This document shows positions 53,858 to 62,640 of a stretch of 64,000 nt of DNA, piece by piece. The number at the start of each line of letters is the position of its first letter. Position 1 is the first letter of the stretch. This DNA comes from an uncultured Nitrosospira sp. (GTDB taxonomy: Bacteria; Nitrospirota; Nitrospiria; Nitrospirales; Nitrospiraceae). The DNA lies in contig CAADGK010000098.1 of NCBI GenBank assembly GCA_900696515.1, forward strand, positions 24,270-88,269, read 5' to 3'. The notes beneath the pieces were generated by a model. It made no database searches and was not told the DNA's origin. It saw nothing but the letters and a program-made list of their open reading frames with translations. A program made the position numbers and the translations under genes.

Positions 53858-53961
53858 ATTCGGCCCTCCTTGTGCAGTGATGATGTTTTACGCCATTTTT
53901 ATCCTCATCTTACTGTGACCTGTAGGCTGGGCGACCAGAGTATCCTGATGTCGTCCGTTTC

Positions 53962-54666
53962 CTACTGGTCGACCAGCCATCCCTCGTCCGCAAAGCTCAC
54001 ATACCGGCCATCCCCGAGAATGAGATGGTCCACTACTCGAATCCCCAACAGCCGTCCGGCTTCGACAAGTCGGCTCGTTAATTGTCGATCCTCCGAACTC
54101 GGTGTGGGATCGCCACTGGGGTGATTATGAAGAAGAATGACGGCAGCCGCCGATTCGCGGACGGCCAGGGCAAAGACTTCGCGCGGATGCACAATGCTGA
54201 GCGTCAGACTTCCTTCAGATACGGTCACCTCTCTGATGACGACATTCTTGGCATCGAGCAGGACAACCTTGAACAGTTCGTGCTTTACCTCGCGCAATAG
54301 CGGGTGAAAGTGTTTGTAGAGGTCGGCACTCGATGAAATGCGCGTTCCGGTCGAAAGGGGCGCAGCAAGTGATCGCCTTCCCAGTGCCAAAGCAGCCTTA
54401 AGCTGAGCAGCCTTGGCCGGGCCGATTCCCGGGATGGCGCAGAGTTCGTCTGTCCCGCATGCAGCAAGACCTCCCAACCCACCCATCCGTTCAAGAAGTT
54501 CCAGTGCAACCTGGACGGCTGAAGCATCGCGGCGGCCGGTTCTCAACAGAATAGCCAGTAGATTGGCGTCGGACAGGGCTTCCGGCCCTTTGGCAAGGAG
54601 ACGCTCACGAGGTCGTTCGGCTTGGGGCCAGTGGGCAATGCCCTTTCCGCGCTCCTTTCCTGCCAT
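53962..54666 (-). CDS. radC: RadC-family JAB-domain protein
   Basis: 234 residues from the ATG at 54666, preceded by GAGGGG; the frame is open to 54687. An N-terminal UPF0758 part has a helix-hairpin-helix (LCAIPGIGPAKAAQLKAAL), followed by the JAB1/MPN-like metal-binding motif AVILLHNHPSGDPTPSSEDRQL with His, His and Asp ligands. The historic DNA-repair role of RadC is doubtful in E. coli, and the activity of the family is unsettled. Divergent from the next small gene. Confidence 0.92.
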   Translation of the reverse strand: MAGKERGKGIAHWPQAERPRERLLAKGPEALSDANLLAILLRTGRRDASAVQVALELLERMGGLGGLAACGTDELCAIPGIGPAKAAQLKAALALGRRSLAAPLSTGTRISSSADLYKHFHPLLREVKHELFKVVLLDAKNVVIREVTVSEGSLTLSIVHPREVFALAVRESAAAVILLHNHPSGDPTPSSEDRQLTSRLVEAGRLLGIRVVDHLILGDGRYVSFADEGWLVDQ

Positions 54667-54852
54667 GACACCCCTCGCGATGGACAAAAAATTGACGAGC
54701 CGGACTCTTTTGTACCGTCAATTTCCTGAAAATACCCGATTCCAGTCAACTACGTAAAGCTTAAGCCATTGAAAACACAGCGCATGACAATTTGGTGCAG
54801 CTCTTGCTTAAATTCGCCGTCAGCTGTGAACGTAACCACCCTGGAGGGTTCA

Positions 54853-55026
54853 ATGGAATGTCCGAAATGCAAGGGAATGATGATGCTGGAACGGTTCTCG
54901 GACTTCTTTCTTGTGTTTTATGCATGGAAATGCATCAACTGCGGCGCCATTATCGACCGCACCATTTCCAATAATCGCCGAAAGAGTTTGGCTGCCCGCG
55001 AATCTCAGACCGTCGGTACGCGCTAA
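54853..55026 (+). CDS. Small zinc-ribbon protein
   Basis: 57 residues from ATG 54853, chosen because GGAGG at 54843-54847 precedes it; the frame is open to 54769. Two CxxC pairs, MECPKCKGMM and WKCINCGAII, make a complete zinc ribbon with a hydrophobic hairpin between them (LERFSDFFLVFYAW). The C-terminal 18 residues are basic. Such mini zinc ribbons are common in Nitrospirota and Deltaproteobacteria without known function. Two strong hairpins follow and probably terminate it. Confidence 0.7.
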   Translation: MECPKCKGMMMLERFSDFFLVFYAWKCINCGAIIDRTISNNRRKSLAARESQTVGTR

Positions 55027-55041
55027 ACCCATTCGACCATT

Positions 55042-55101
55042 CGGGCTCGACTTCCGAGCCCGCAGGGCCTGTGACCGTCCCCACGGATCACAGGAAGTTT
55101 T
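55042..55101 (+). terminator. Two consecutive hairpins after the zinc-ribbon gene
   Basis: First hairpin: CGGGCTCG (55042-55049), loop ACTTC, CGAGCCCG (55055-55062). Second: CCTGTGACCGT (55068-55078), loop CCCC, then ACGG-A-TCACAGG (55083-55094), an 11-bp stem with one bulged A, followed by AAGTTTT. The second has the form of a Rho-independent terminator. Confidence 0.65.
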
Positions 55102-55245
55102 CCAGATCGCGCACAAGCCCGATCATTATAGTCCTCCCCTAATTGACGGTCAAAGCTGGACCTACGCCTCCCCTTCATAGTGCGGACCATCGATCATCAG
55201 CCTCAATGAGATTCACCTTCCGCACCGCACTCCCGTATCGGTTTC

Positions 55246-55275
55246 TTGACCCCTGTAAAAACGCTATGTTAGAGT
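55246..55275 (+). promoter_or_regulatory. Likely sigma-70 promoter for rsmD-coaD-aminotransferase
   Basis: TTGACC (55246-55251), 18-base spacer, TAGAGT (55270-55275). It lies about 33 bases before the rsmD start, after the terminator of the upstream gene. Its spacing matches the promoter proposed at 2262-2291. Confidence 0.45.
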
Positions 55276-55307
55276 TCATCCCATCGGATGATACGGCTTC
55301 GCATTGA

Positions 55308-55877
55308 ATGCGTGTAATCGCAGGGAACTACCGTGGAAGACGCCTTTATGGGCCACGAACAGAGCGCCTTCGTCCAACCTCTGATCGAGTTCGAGAAGCC
55401 TTGTTTTCAATCCTTGGGAATCGGTTGCCACACAGTCGTTTTTTAGATCTCTATGCAGGAACCGGCGCGGTCGGAATCGAGGCTCTCAGCCGAGGCGCGG
55501 ACCATGTCACCGCCGTCGAGTCGAACAGGGACGCCGTGACCCTTCTCCAACGAAATAAACAGCTCTGCCAAATTGGCCAGGAGCTGACAATACACCCTCA
55601 TACCGTTGAACAGTTTATTCGACGACCGGACGACTGGGATGGCCCCTACGATGTGGTCTTTGCCGATCCACCCTATGCAGAAACGGCAACGTTTTCCTCG
55701 TTATTGAGCGAGTCAATGAGTGCGGCACTCTTTGCCGAGGACGCCTGGCTGATCGTCGAACATGGGGAAAAGACCGCGACGCCCATGGCGCTCGGTCCCA
55801 CCACCTTGCGCCGGCACTATCACTATGGCGACACGACCTTGTCGGTTTACTCCCGTCCAAATCATGATGAAACATGA
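55308..55877 (+). CDS. rsmD: 16S rRNA (guanine966-N2)-methyltransferase
   Basis: 189 residues. Starts MRVIAGNYRGRRLYGP with the family signature at the N-terminus and RPTSDRVREALFSIL. SAM motif I is FLDLYAGTGAVGIEALSRGA, and the N2-guanine methylation motif is VVFADPPYAE. Methylates G966 of 16S rRNA in the assembled 30S subunit. Overlaps coaD by ATGA; the rsmD-coaD pair is common across bacteria. Confidence 0.95.
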   Translation: MRVIAGNYRGRRLYGPRTERLRPTSDRVREALFSILGNRLPHSRFLDLYAGTGAVGIEALSRGADHVTAVESNRDAVTLLQRNKQLCQIGQELTIHPHTVEQFIRRPDDWDGPYDVVFADPPYAETATFSSLLSESMSAALFAEDAWLIVEHGEKTATPMALGPTTLRRHYHYGDTTLSVYSRPNHDET

Positions 55878-56362
55878 AAACTGGCATTTACCCCGGCACA
55901 TTTGACCCCGTCACCCACGGGCACACCGACATCATCACTCGTAGCCTTCGGATATTTGATCGAGTGGTGGTGGCCGTGGCACCCAACCCCTCCAAGCATC
56001 CGTTGTTCAATGTCACTGAACGCGTCGAGATGGTGAAACTCGTCATGAAGCACCTGCCGCAAATTGAAGTCACGCAATTTGAAGGTTTGTTGGTCGACTA
56101 TGTCGAGCGGTCCGGTGCCCACGCCATTATTCGAGGCTTACGGGCGATTTCAGACTTTGAACATGAATTTCAGATGGCGCTCATTAATCGCAAATTAGCC
56201 AAAACCGTGGAAACCGTGTTCCTCATGCCCAGTGAAGAGTACTCATACCTTTCGTCGACCATCATCAAAGAGGTGGCACGGCATGGAGGTACCTTGACGG
56301 AGTTTCTTCATCCTGAGGTCGCACGCCGTCTGAACGATCGTATCAGGAGCCTCAAATCATGA
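55874..56362 (+). CDS. coaD: Phosphopantetheine adenylyltransferase
   Basis: 162 residues, the usual length. Makes dephospho-CoA from 4'-phosphopantetheine and ATP. The nucleotidylyltransferase motif GIYPGTFDPVTHGH is at the N-terminus, RGLRAISDFEHEFQMALINR in the middle, and YSYLSSTIIKEVARHGG (ISSTxxR-like) near the end. It starts inside the rsmD stop and ends inside the aminotransferase start, both by ATGA, so three genes are coupled. Confidence 0.97.
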   Translation: MKTGIYPGTFDPVTHGHTDIITRSLRIFDRVVVAVAPNPSKHPLFNVTERVEMVKLVMKHLPQIEVTQFEGLLVDYVERSGAHAIIRGLRAISDFEHEFQMALINRKLAKTVETVFLMPSEEYSYLSSTIIKEVARHGGTLTEFLHPEVARRLNDRIRSLKS

Positions 56363-57552
56363 AACTTGCCGCCCGTGTCAGCCGCATCGCTCCCTCCCCC
56401 ACACTTGCCATGGCGGCGACAGCCAAGGCCATGGCGGCACAGGGATTAGACATCGTCGACTTTTCAACCGGAGAGCCTGATTTTGATACGCCGGAGCCGG
56501 TCAAGGCCGCAGCTGAAGCCGCGATTCGTGCGGGATTTACCAAGTACACTCCCTCCTCAGGTATTGACGAGTTGCGTGGCGCCATCGTCGAGAAGTTATT
56601 GGCCGAACTCGGAGTCCGGTATGAAAAGTCTCAAGTCCTGGTGTCCTGCGGAGCCAAGCATTCGCTGTATAATCTGGCGGAAGCGTTACTCGAAGCAGGG
56701 GATGAAATCATCATTCCCACGCCCTACTGGGTCTCCTACTCGGATCAAGCCCTCTTGAACGATGCGACCCCGATCCTCATGCCGACCAGAGAAGACGACG
56801 GGTATGCCGTTCATCCCGCCGAACTTGAACGGCTCATTACGCCGAAAACGAAAGCCATTCTTGTCAACAGTCCGTGTAATCCGACTGGGGCGACCTATGA
56901 TCGCACCACCCTGGAGCAGATCGCGGCAGTGGCGATTCACCATGATCTCATCGTGATTTCCGATGAGATCTATGAAAAGGTCCTCTACGACGGAGCCAGA
57001 CACCTGAGCATCGCCTCATTGGGAGCTGAAATCGCCGCACGAACAGTGATTATCAACGGAGTCTCAAAAGCCTATGCCATGACCGGATGGCGCATCGGCT
57101 ACGCGGCAGGTCCGAAAGAACTCATCACGGCCATGGCCAACATCCAAAGCCAAAGCACCTCCAATCCTTGTTCAATCGCGCAAAAGGCGGCCGTCGCCGC
57201 CTTGCGTCTTGGAGAACCATTCACCGTCAAGATGGTCGAAGAATTTGCCCGTCGGCGGAACACGATCGTCGAAGGACTGAACAACATTCCAGGTGTGACC
57301 TGTTCCATGCCTCGCGGAGCGTTTTATGCATTTCCTAATATCAGCGGATTGTTGGGGAAACGAGGGCCTTCAGGTATGCTCAAGACGCCCAACGAGATGG
57401 CCAACCATCTCTTGAACGATGCACATATCGCCGTGGTGCCGGGCGAGCCGTTTGGGAGTCATCAGCACCTTAGATTATCCTATGCCACCAGCATGACGAA
57501 CATTGCCAGAGGGCTTGAGCGGCTTCGACAAGCCTTTGCCAAACTGGAGTAA
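56359..57552 (+). CDS. aspC: Class I aspartate aminotransferase
   Basis: 397-residue PLP enzyme of the AspC/AAT Ib group. PLP lysine in GVSKAYAMTGWRIGYAAG, NSPCNPTGATYDR as the Asn/Asp substrate loop, and ISDEIYEKVLYDG. The Arg near the C-terminus (HLRLSYATS) binds the alpha-carboxylate. It probably interconverts aspartate and oxaloacetate with glutamate; the bifunctional aspartate/prephenate aminotransferase type is an alternative. ATGA overlap with coaD. Confidence 0.92.
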   Translation: MKLAARVSRIAPSPTLAMAATAKAMAAQGLDIVDFSTGEPDFDTPEPVKAAAEAAIRAGFTKYTPSSGIDELRGAIVEKLLAELGVRYEKSQVLVSCGAKHSLYNLAEALLEAGDEIIIPTPYWVSYSDQALLNDATPILMPTREDDGYAVHPAELERLITPKTKAILVNSPCNPTGATYDRTTLEQIAAVAIHHDLIVISDEIYEKVLYDGARHLSIASLGAEIAARTVIINGVSKAYAMTGWRIGYAAGPKELITAMANIQSQSTSNPCSIAQKAAVAALRLGEPFTVKMVEEFARRRNTIVEGLNNIPGVTCSMPRGAFYAFPNISGLLGKRGPSGMLKTPNEMANHLLNDAHIAVVPGEPFGSHQHLRLSYATSMTNIARGLERLRQAFAKLE

Positions 57553-57612
57553 GGCATGCGCGCGTTGTCGCGCGGCATCAAGCACAGAGAACTATGAAGG
57601 AAGGACGAACCC

Positions 57613-57954
57613 ATGCCGACCTATGAATATCAATGTGACAGCTGCTCACATCGCTTCGAAGTGAAGCAGAGCATCAAGGATGATCCTCTCTCCGCATGCG
57701 AACGCTGCGGGAAATCCGTCAGGCGCCTTATCTCGTCACCGGGAATCATGTTTAAGGGAAGCGGCTGGTATGTGACCGACTATTCGGACAAGCTCAAACC
57801 CCCGTCTAGCGGCGGAGGTGAAACAGCCTCGACAAAACCTTCGGAAAAGAAAGAGTCGTCCGCGCCGGCTACAGCAACGACGACTGCGCCGGCCTCCTCG
57901 CCGACACCGGCGTCAAGCTCCGCCGGTTCCCCGACCACCACGTCTTCTTCATGA
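57613..57954 (+). CDS. FmdB-family zinc-ribbon regulator-like protein
   Basis: 113 residues. The FmdB zinc ribbon starts MPTYEYQCDSCSHRFEVKQS with CxxC pairs YQCDSC and ACERCGKSVRRLISSPG, then FKGSGWYVTDYSDK, the family end. The last 45 residues are Ser/Thr/Pro/Ala-rich and disordered. Ribosome-binding site GGAAGGA. FmdB was named in amide metabolism, but the family is broad and no specific role follows. Confidence 0.9.
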   Translation: MPTYEYQCDSCSHRFEVKQSIKDDPLSACERCGKSVRRLISSPGIMFKGSGWYVTDYSDKLKPPSSGGGETASTKPSEKKESSAPATATTTAPASSPTPASSSAGSPTTTSSS

Positions 57955-57968
57955 CCGTCGCTGTCAGA

Positions 57969-58394
57969 TTACCGCACCCCCATGGAACGTGGAGCCGCAT
58001 GCCTACTTCCAGGAGACTTTGTCGTTCCCTTGGAAGCCGAGCCTGCAGGTGATCTGGATGGACTTTTGTGAGTCGATGCTTTAGGACTCATCGCCTTGAC
58101 TGCTTTGATACGAAGCGTTTCCAACTGGCTCTGCAGCCCGCTGATGATGACGCCTTTCTCTCGATTTGTTCGACTCAGGTCCTCCAACTGTCCCTGGAGC
58201 TCCTGCTTGACTCTGGCCAAATCGACCACTTGAGCCTGAAGTTGCGTTTTCTCCATCGTCAGCGTTTGAATTTCGGCGCGTAGTTGTTCGATCTCATCCT
58301 GCAGCGCAGGGGGCCAGTAATCGCATCCCGCCAGGGTCACCGCCACGCCCACACAGAGCACTGCGCCGACGAACCGCCGTTGTCGATGACTCAT
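57969..58394 (-). CDS. Coiled-coil lipoprotein
   Basis: 141 residues. The N-terminus MSHRQRRFVGAVLCVGVAVTLAGC is a lipoprotein signal with LAGC lipobox. Residues about 30-98 form a heptad coiled coil (LQDEIEQLRAEIQTLTMEKTQ), and the tail is Ser/Pro/Lys-rich and basic. AGGGGAGA precedes the start. It resembles small Lpp-like or SlyB-like anchors only in architecture. It converges on the fmdB-like gene with a 14-base gap. Confidence 0.75.
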   Translation of the reverse strand: MSHRQRRFVGAVLCVGVAVTLAGCDYWPPALQDEIEQLRAEIQTLTMEKTQLQAQVVDLARVKQELQGQLEDLSRTNREKGVIISGLQSQLETLRIKAVKAMSPKASTHKSPSRSPAGSASKGTTKSPGSRHAAPRSMGVR

Positions 58395-58671
58395 GCTGGT
58401 CTCCCCTTTTCTCCTGTGGGCCTGTCCGGCACATCGCTCGGACAGCCTCCCACTGTTTGCGCAAGACTTTCAACAAAGACGCGATTTTCAAATTCTAACA
58501 GATTGGGGAAACAGTCAGTGAAGGTGTTTGACCCTGGCTATTCGGACCTAAGAGAATCAGCCGAGCGGACTCCTCGCGCTCCTCTGTGACTCCTCGATGC
58601 ATGGAACGACACATCAGATTGGACGGGAGCGTACAGGCAATGCCGGCAGAAACACCTCCGGCGAACGCGCG

Positions 58672-59946
58672 TCAGCGTCTTAGTGCACGGTGAGCGATGT
58701 CGGTTCGAAAGTGATGCCCTGCAAAAGAAATCTTATCCACGCCTCGATACGCCTGACGCTGAGCTTCGGTTAAAGTCGAGCCGAGACCGAGCACCCCAAG
58801 AACACGCCCCCCGGCGGTCACCACATCATGATCCCGCTGCGCCGTACCGGCGTGAAAGACGACGGAAGACGATGAACCTGTAGTGCTCGCAGGGAGCCCT
58901 GCAATCACCTCTCCCTGCTGATACGCACCGGGATAGCCTCCAGAGGTCATCACCACGCAGACAGCAGCCCCTTGATGCCACTCCACGGATAGCTGATCAA
59001 GCCGATGGTCGATCACCGCCTCGATCACATCGAGAAAGTCTGTTTTCAGCAAGGGCAGTACAACCTGCGTTTCAGGATCTCCCATCCTGGCATTGAACTC
59101 CAGCACATAGGGAATCCCGTTCACGACCATCAGGCCGGCGTAGAGCACGCCCTGAAATGGCGAGCCAATGCGGGCCATAGCGTCAATCATTGGCTGCAAT
59201 ACTTCATGGAACACTTGATCTCTGAGCTGGGCCGTTCCAAGCGGTGCCGGACAGTAGGCCCCCATCCCGCCCGTATTCAATCCCGTGTCTCCATCCCCAA
59301 CTCGCTTGTGATCTTGTGCCGGCGGCATGGGAACAATGGTCTTGCCATCCGTAAAAGCCATGATCGTCAGTTCTTCACCATCCAAAAACTGTTCGATCAA
59401 GACCTGCTTTCCGGCTTGCCCGAAGACCGCCTTCTCCATGCAATCTCGAATCGCCTGCGTCGCCTGCTCACGAGTCGTGGCGATCATCACGCCTTTCCCC
59501 TGAGCCAGCCCGTCCGCCTTGATGACGACGGGCAGCTCGTGCTGCTCAAGATACGCCAGGGCCTCCGCAGCTTTGTCGAAACTCTTCGCCCGTGCGGTGC
59601 GGATCTTGGCCTGGGCCATCACATCTTTTGAAAAGCTCTTGCTGGCTTCCAGACGCGCCGCTTGCCTGGTTGGACCAAAAATACGCAACCGCGACTTGCG
59701 AAATTCATCGACGATGCCCAAAGACAGCGGTATTTCCGGCCCAACGACCGTCAGATCGATCCCCTCTCCTATGACAAACTGTTTGAGCCCGGACATATCG
59801 TCAGCCTTGATCGGCACACAGGCCGCCAATGAAGCGATACCCGCATTCCCTGGCGTACAATACAAGACCGGTTTCCGTGGACTCTGCGCGAGCTTCCACA
59901 CCATGGCATGTTCACGTCCTCCGTTGCCGACCACAAGAATCTTCAT
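58672..59946 (-). CDS. purD: Phosphoribosylamine-glycine ligase
   Basis: GAR synthetase, ATP-grasp enzyme joining glycine to phosphoribosylamine in purine synthesis. 424 residues. N-terminal KILVVGNGGREHAMVWKLAQS, TVVGPEIPLSLG, ATP-grasp loop ADGLAQGKGVMIA, and GMGAYCPAP and EFNARMGDPETQV near the metal site. Normal length. It lies downstream of purH on the same strand, separated by a 223-base gap with a palindromic element. Confidence 0.97.
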   Translation of the reverse strand: MKILVVGNGGREHAMVWKLAQSPRKPVLYCTPGNAGIASLAACVPIKADDMSGLKQFVIGEGIDLTVVGPEIPLSLGIVDEFRKSRLRIFGPTRQAARLEASKSFSKDVMAQAKIRTARAKSFDKAAEALAYLEQHELPVVIKADGLAQGKGVMIATTREQATQAIRDCMEKAVFGQAGKQVLIEQFLDGEELTIMAFTDGKTIVPMPPAQDHKRVGDGDTGLNTGGMGAYCPAPLGTAQLRDQVFHEVLQPMIDAMARIGSPFQGVLYAGLMVVNGIPYVLEFNARMGDPETQVVLPLLKTDFLDVIEAVIDHRLDQLSVEWHQGAAVCVVMTSGGYPGAYQQGEVIAGLPASTTGSSSSVVFHAGTAQRDHDVVTAGGRVLGVLGLGSTLTEAQRQAYRGVDKISFAGHHFRTDIAHRALRR

Positions 59947-60045
59947 GATGTTTCCTTAGATAACCAACGTGCGGAGTTGAGGATGTTCAACACGAGCGCG
60001 AACGACAGCACGGAGAAGCAACAGCCGGTGATATGGATGATGCGC

Positions 60046-60167
60046 GGATGCTCAAACAGGTCACCCAACGAGGCCGCAAGGAGTGAGGGACCCGAGGCGT
60101 ACTGACAAGATATACGTTGATGGCCTCGATCGACTGAGAACGAAGTTGGAGACCTGTTTCAGCATCC
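60046..60167. repeat. Fold-back palindromic element with terminal inverted repeats
   Basis: GGATGCTcAAACAGGTC at the left end pairs with GACCTGTTTcAGCATCC at the right with one mismatch, and CCAAC/GTTGG extends the stem. Inside, CGAGGC and GCCTCG form a second stem. The total is 122 bases. It ends 2 bases from the purH stop. It looks like one copy of a dispersed repeat that I associate with Nitrospira intergenic regions. No internal gene. Confidence 0.55.
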
Positions 60168-60169
60168 GA

Positions 60170-61723
60170 CTAATGGCGGAAGTGGCGCATACCGGTCAGA
60201 ATCATCGCCATCCCATGTTCATCCGCAGCCTTGACGACTTCTGCATCGCGAATTGATCCACCGGGTTGAATGACGGCGGTAATGCCCACTTCGGCAGCGG
60301 CGTCGAGACCATCCCGGAATGGGAAAAAGGCATCCGAAGCCATCACACAGCCCTTCACGGGCATTTGGGCTTTCATTGCGGCCAACTTCACTGAATCCAC
60401 TCGGCTCATCTGTCCGGCCCCGATCCCCACCGTCTGGCCCGGCTTTGCATAGATGATGGCATTCGATTTCACGTGTTTACACACAGTCCAGGCAAAGGCA
60501 CAGGCGGCATACTCCTCGTCCGTCGGCTTGCGGATCGTCGGTACCGTCAGGGCACGAAGGTCCGTCAAGACTCCGAGGTCACGATCCTGCACGATGAGTC
60601 CACCGACGAGCTTCTTGAGATCAAATCCATCCTGCTTGACCCTGGTGAGCGGACCAATATCCAACAGCCGCAGATCCTTCTTGCGTTTCAATTCGGCGAG
60701 GGCATCATCGGCAAACCCTGGAGCGATGACCACTTCGACAAACGTGGACGTAATTTCCTTGGCCGTGGCCAGATCCACGACACGGTTAAATGCCAGCACG
60801 CCTCCGAACGCCGAGACCGGATCGGTCTCGCGAGCCTTCACATAGGCCTCCACCGGTGTGGCTCCCAACGCCACGCCGCAGGGGTTGTTGTGCTTAATGA
60901 TGGCGACAGCGGTGTCGGAATACTCCTTCACCAGCTCCAAGGCCGAGTTGGCGTCCAGGAAGTTGTTATAGGACATCGCTTTGCCATGCAGGATCTTCCC
61001 TCGTGACACTGACGGCTCATGATTGGTGAGTTCGCGATAGAACGCACCCTGCTGATGGGGGTTTTCGCCATACCGAAGCGTTTCACCCAACTCAAACTGC
61101 AGCGACAGCACCTTGGGGAACTTCACCTCTCCCCCCCTCGTCTGCTTCTCCAGATAGCCCGCGATCAATCCGTCATAGCGCGCGGTATGTTGAAAGACTT
61201 TCATTGCCAATTCACGACGGAGCGCCGGTGTGGCCGCATCGGTCTTCAGGGCATCCAGCACCCGCGTATAATCGGCCGGATCAACCACGACCAGTACATC
61301 CTCATGATTCTTGGCGGCTGAACGCAACATGGACGGCCCGCCGATGTCGATATTCTCAATCGCGTCTTCGAAACGGCAATCAGGCTTGGCAATGGTCGCC
61401 TCAAAAGGATACAGATTGACGACCACGACATCGATCGGACCGATCCCATGTTGAGTCATCTGTTCGACATGCGCCGGAAGGGAGCGGCGACCCAGCAGGC
61501 CACCATGAACCTTGGGATGTAATGTTTTCACCCGACCATCGAGAATCTCCGGAGATCCGGTATAGGCAGCCACATCCGTTACGTTCACCCCGGCGTCTCG
61601 AAGCGCCTTGGACGTTCCACCCGTCGACAAGATTTGCGCCCCAAGCGCTTCCAGCCCCTTGGCCATCTCGACGACCCCGGTCTTATCCGAAACACTGATC
61701 AATGCCCGCTGAATGCCGGCCAT
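60170..61723 (-). CDS. purH: Bifunctional AICAR transformylase/IMP cyclohydrolase
   Basis: 517 residues from the ATG at 61723, which AAGGAG fits best; an ATG at 61729 is too close to it. The N-terminal MGS-like cyclohydrolase domain begins [22 protein letters not shown]. The AICAR formyltransferase domain has the catalytic [12 protein letters not shown] motif and ends [19 protein letters not shown]. It carries out the last two steps of IMP synthesis. A promoter (TTGAAC-17-TATCCT) precedes it. Confidence 0.97.
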   Translation of the reverse strand: MAGIQRALISVSDKTGVVEMAKGLEALGAQILSTGGTSKALRDAGVNVTDVAAYTGSPEILDGRVKTLHPKVHGGLLGRRSLPAHVEQMTQHGIGPIDVVVVNLYPFEATIAKPDCRFEDAIENIDIGGPSMLRSAAKNHEDVLVVVDPADYTRVLDALKTDAATPALRRELAMKVFQHTARYDGLIAGYLEKQTRGGEVKFPKVLSLQFELGETLRYGENPHQQGAFYRELTNHEPSVSRGKILHGKAMSYNNFLDANSALELVKEYSDTAVAIIKHNNPCGVALGATPVEAYVKARETDPVSAFGGVLAFNRVVDLATAKEITSTFVEVVIAPGFADDALAELKRKKDLRLLDIGPLTRVKQDGFDLKKLVGGLIVQDRDLGVLTDLRALTVPTIRKPTDEEYAACAFAWTVCKHVKSNAIIYAKPGQTVGIGAGQMSRVDSVKLAAMKAQMPVKGCVMASDAFFPFRDGLDAAAEVGITAVIQPGGSIRDAEVVKAADEHGMAMILTGMRHFRH

Positions 61724-61788
61724 ATGCATACTCCTTAACAGTCATGTGCAATTGAAAAGAGATCCATGCAGCTACGAAAGGTGGGCGA

Positions 61789-61817
61789 AGGATAGCAAAT
61801 GGGTTGAGTAAGTTCAA
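61789..61817 (-). promoter_or_regulatory. Sigma-70 promoter for purH
   Basis: Read on the minus strand: TTGAAC (61817-61812), 17-base spacer, TATCCT (61794-61789). It is about 65 bases before the purH start. No PurR-like operator palindrome was recognised around it. Confidence 0.5.
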
Positions 61818-61985
61818 GGCAACCGGAATCTTCGCCTCGCTGGTCCAAAATAAATTCCCATGGGTCCGTGAACCAGCGGCACGGAGGCAGTCGATTCAAC
61901 GCGCTCCTTACATCAGCATGTCCGGTACAAGGAGATACCCGCGACGGCTCGCCCAACAAACGTATCATTGACGCAGGTGCCGTCA

Positions 61986-62021
61986 TTCAAGTAATGTTTG
62001 CGAACGGATACAATATTGTAT
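61986..62021 (+). promoter_or_regulatory. Promoter with a 14-base perfect palindrome
   Basis: ATACAATATTGTAT (62008-62021) is a perfect palindrome. TACAAT inside it (62009-62014) matches the -10 consensus at five of six bases, with TTCAAG 17 bases upstream (61986-61991). A repressor bound there would block RNA polymerase. Confidence 0.45.
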
Positions 62022-62074
62022 GCACATTCCACGTTCATTCCCCTACCTCAACCACTTCACTAGGGAGGTGCGCT

Positions 62075-62560
62075 ATGCTGGCTGGCCGATTGGTGAGGCT
62101 GATCGAGAAGAACTCCGAAAAACTTGCTCGAGAGCTGAGCGAAAAAGTATGGAATTCTCCACGCTGTAGCGATTTACGAAAAGTCCCACCCGACGAGCTT
62201 CAGGCCCGCACACGCGAAATCTACCAAAACTTGAATAACTGGCTGATGGACATGACCGAAACCGAAATCGAGCGCCGCTACACGGAGCTCGGTGCGCGAC
62301 GAGCCGCACAGGGCGTGGCCTATAGCCACTTCCTCTGGGCCATTACGGCAACGAGAGAACACATGACGGCGTTCGTCCAACGAGAAGGATTTTCCGATAC
62401 CCCCATGCAGCTGCAGGGAGAGCTGGAGCTGATGCACATTCTCGCCCAGTTTTTCGATCGTGCGTTGTATTTCACCGCCATGGGATATGAGCAGGAACGT
62501 GCCCGCATCGGGACAAACCTCCGTCGCCGCCGGGAGGATCACCAAGCCGTGCATGCATAG
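62075..62560 (+). CDS. Uncharacterised all-helical protein (RsbRD_N-like)
   Basis: 161 residues from ATG 62075, preceded by GGGAGGTG. The frame continues upstream to 61868 without a good start. The whole protein is helical, with REIYQNLNNWLMDMTETEIE, RRYTELGARRAAQGVAYSHF and LHILAQFFDRALYFTAMGYEQ-like stretches (ELMHILAQFFDRALYFTAMG). This resembles the RsbRD_N sensory domain that sits before STAS or PucR outputs, but here it stands alone. It has no catalytic motif. It may bind a ligand or partner, and its promoter overlaps a palindrome. The assignment is tentative. Confidence 0.6.
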   Translation: MLAGRLVRLIEKNSEKLARELSEKVWNSPRCSDLRKVPPDELQARTREIYQNLNNWLMDMTETEIERRYTELGARRAAQGVAYSHFLWAITATREHMTAFVQREGFSDTPMQLQGELELMHILAQFFDRALYFTAMGYEQERARIGTNLRRRREDHQAVHA

Positions 62561-62599
62561 GCCTGTGCCGGAGAACAGAGTGCGAACAAGTTCGCTGAC

Positions 62600-62640
62600 G
62601 GGCTCACCGTAAACTGGTGGGCCCCTCCTTATCTCTTCTT
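62600..62640 (+). terminator. Probable Rho-independent terminator
   Basis: GGGCTCACC (62600-62608), loop GTAAACT, GGTGGGCCC (62616-62624). A 9-bp stem with one T-G wobble, followed by the pyrimidine-rich CTCCTTATCTCTTCTTT. It lies 40 bases after the preceding stop. Confidence 0.5.

Larger units (their letters stand above)
61724..62074. other. Divergent intergenic region between purH and the helical-protein gene
   Basis: 351 bases. It holds the purH ribosome-binding site and minus-strand promoter on the left, and on the right a perfect 14-base palindrome overlapping a plus-strand promoter for the next gene. Between about 61820 and 61980 I see no gene or structure that I can support. The plus-strand frame is open from 61868 but lacks a good start until ATG 62075. 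Confidence 0.6.
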
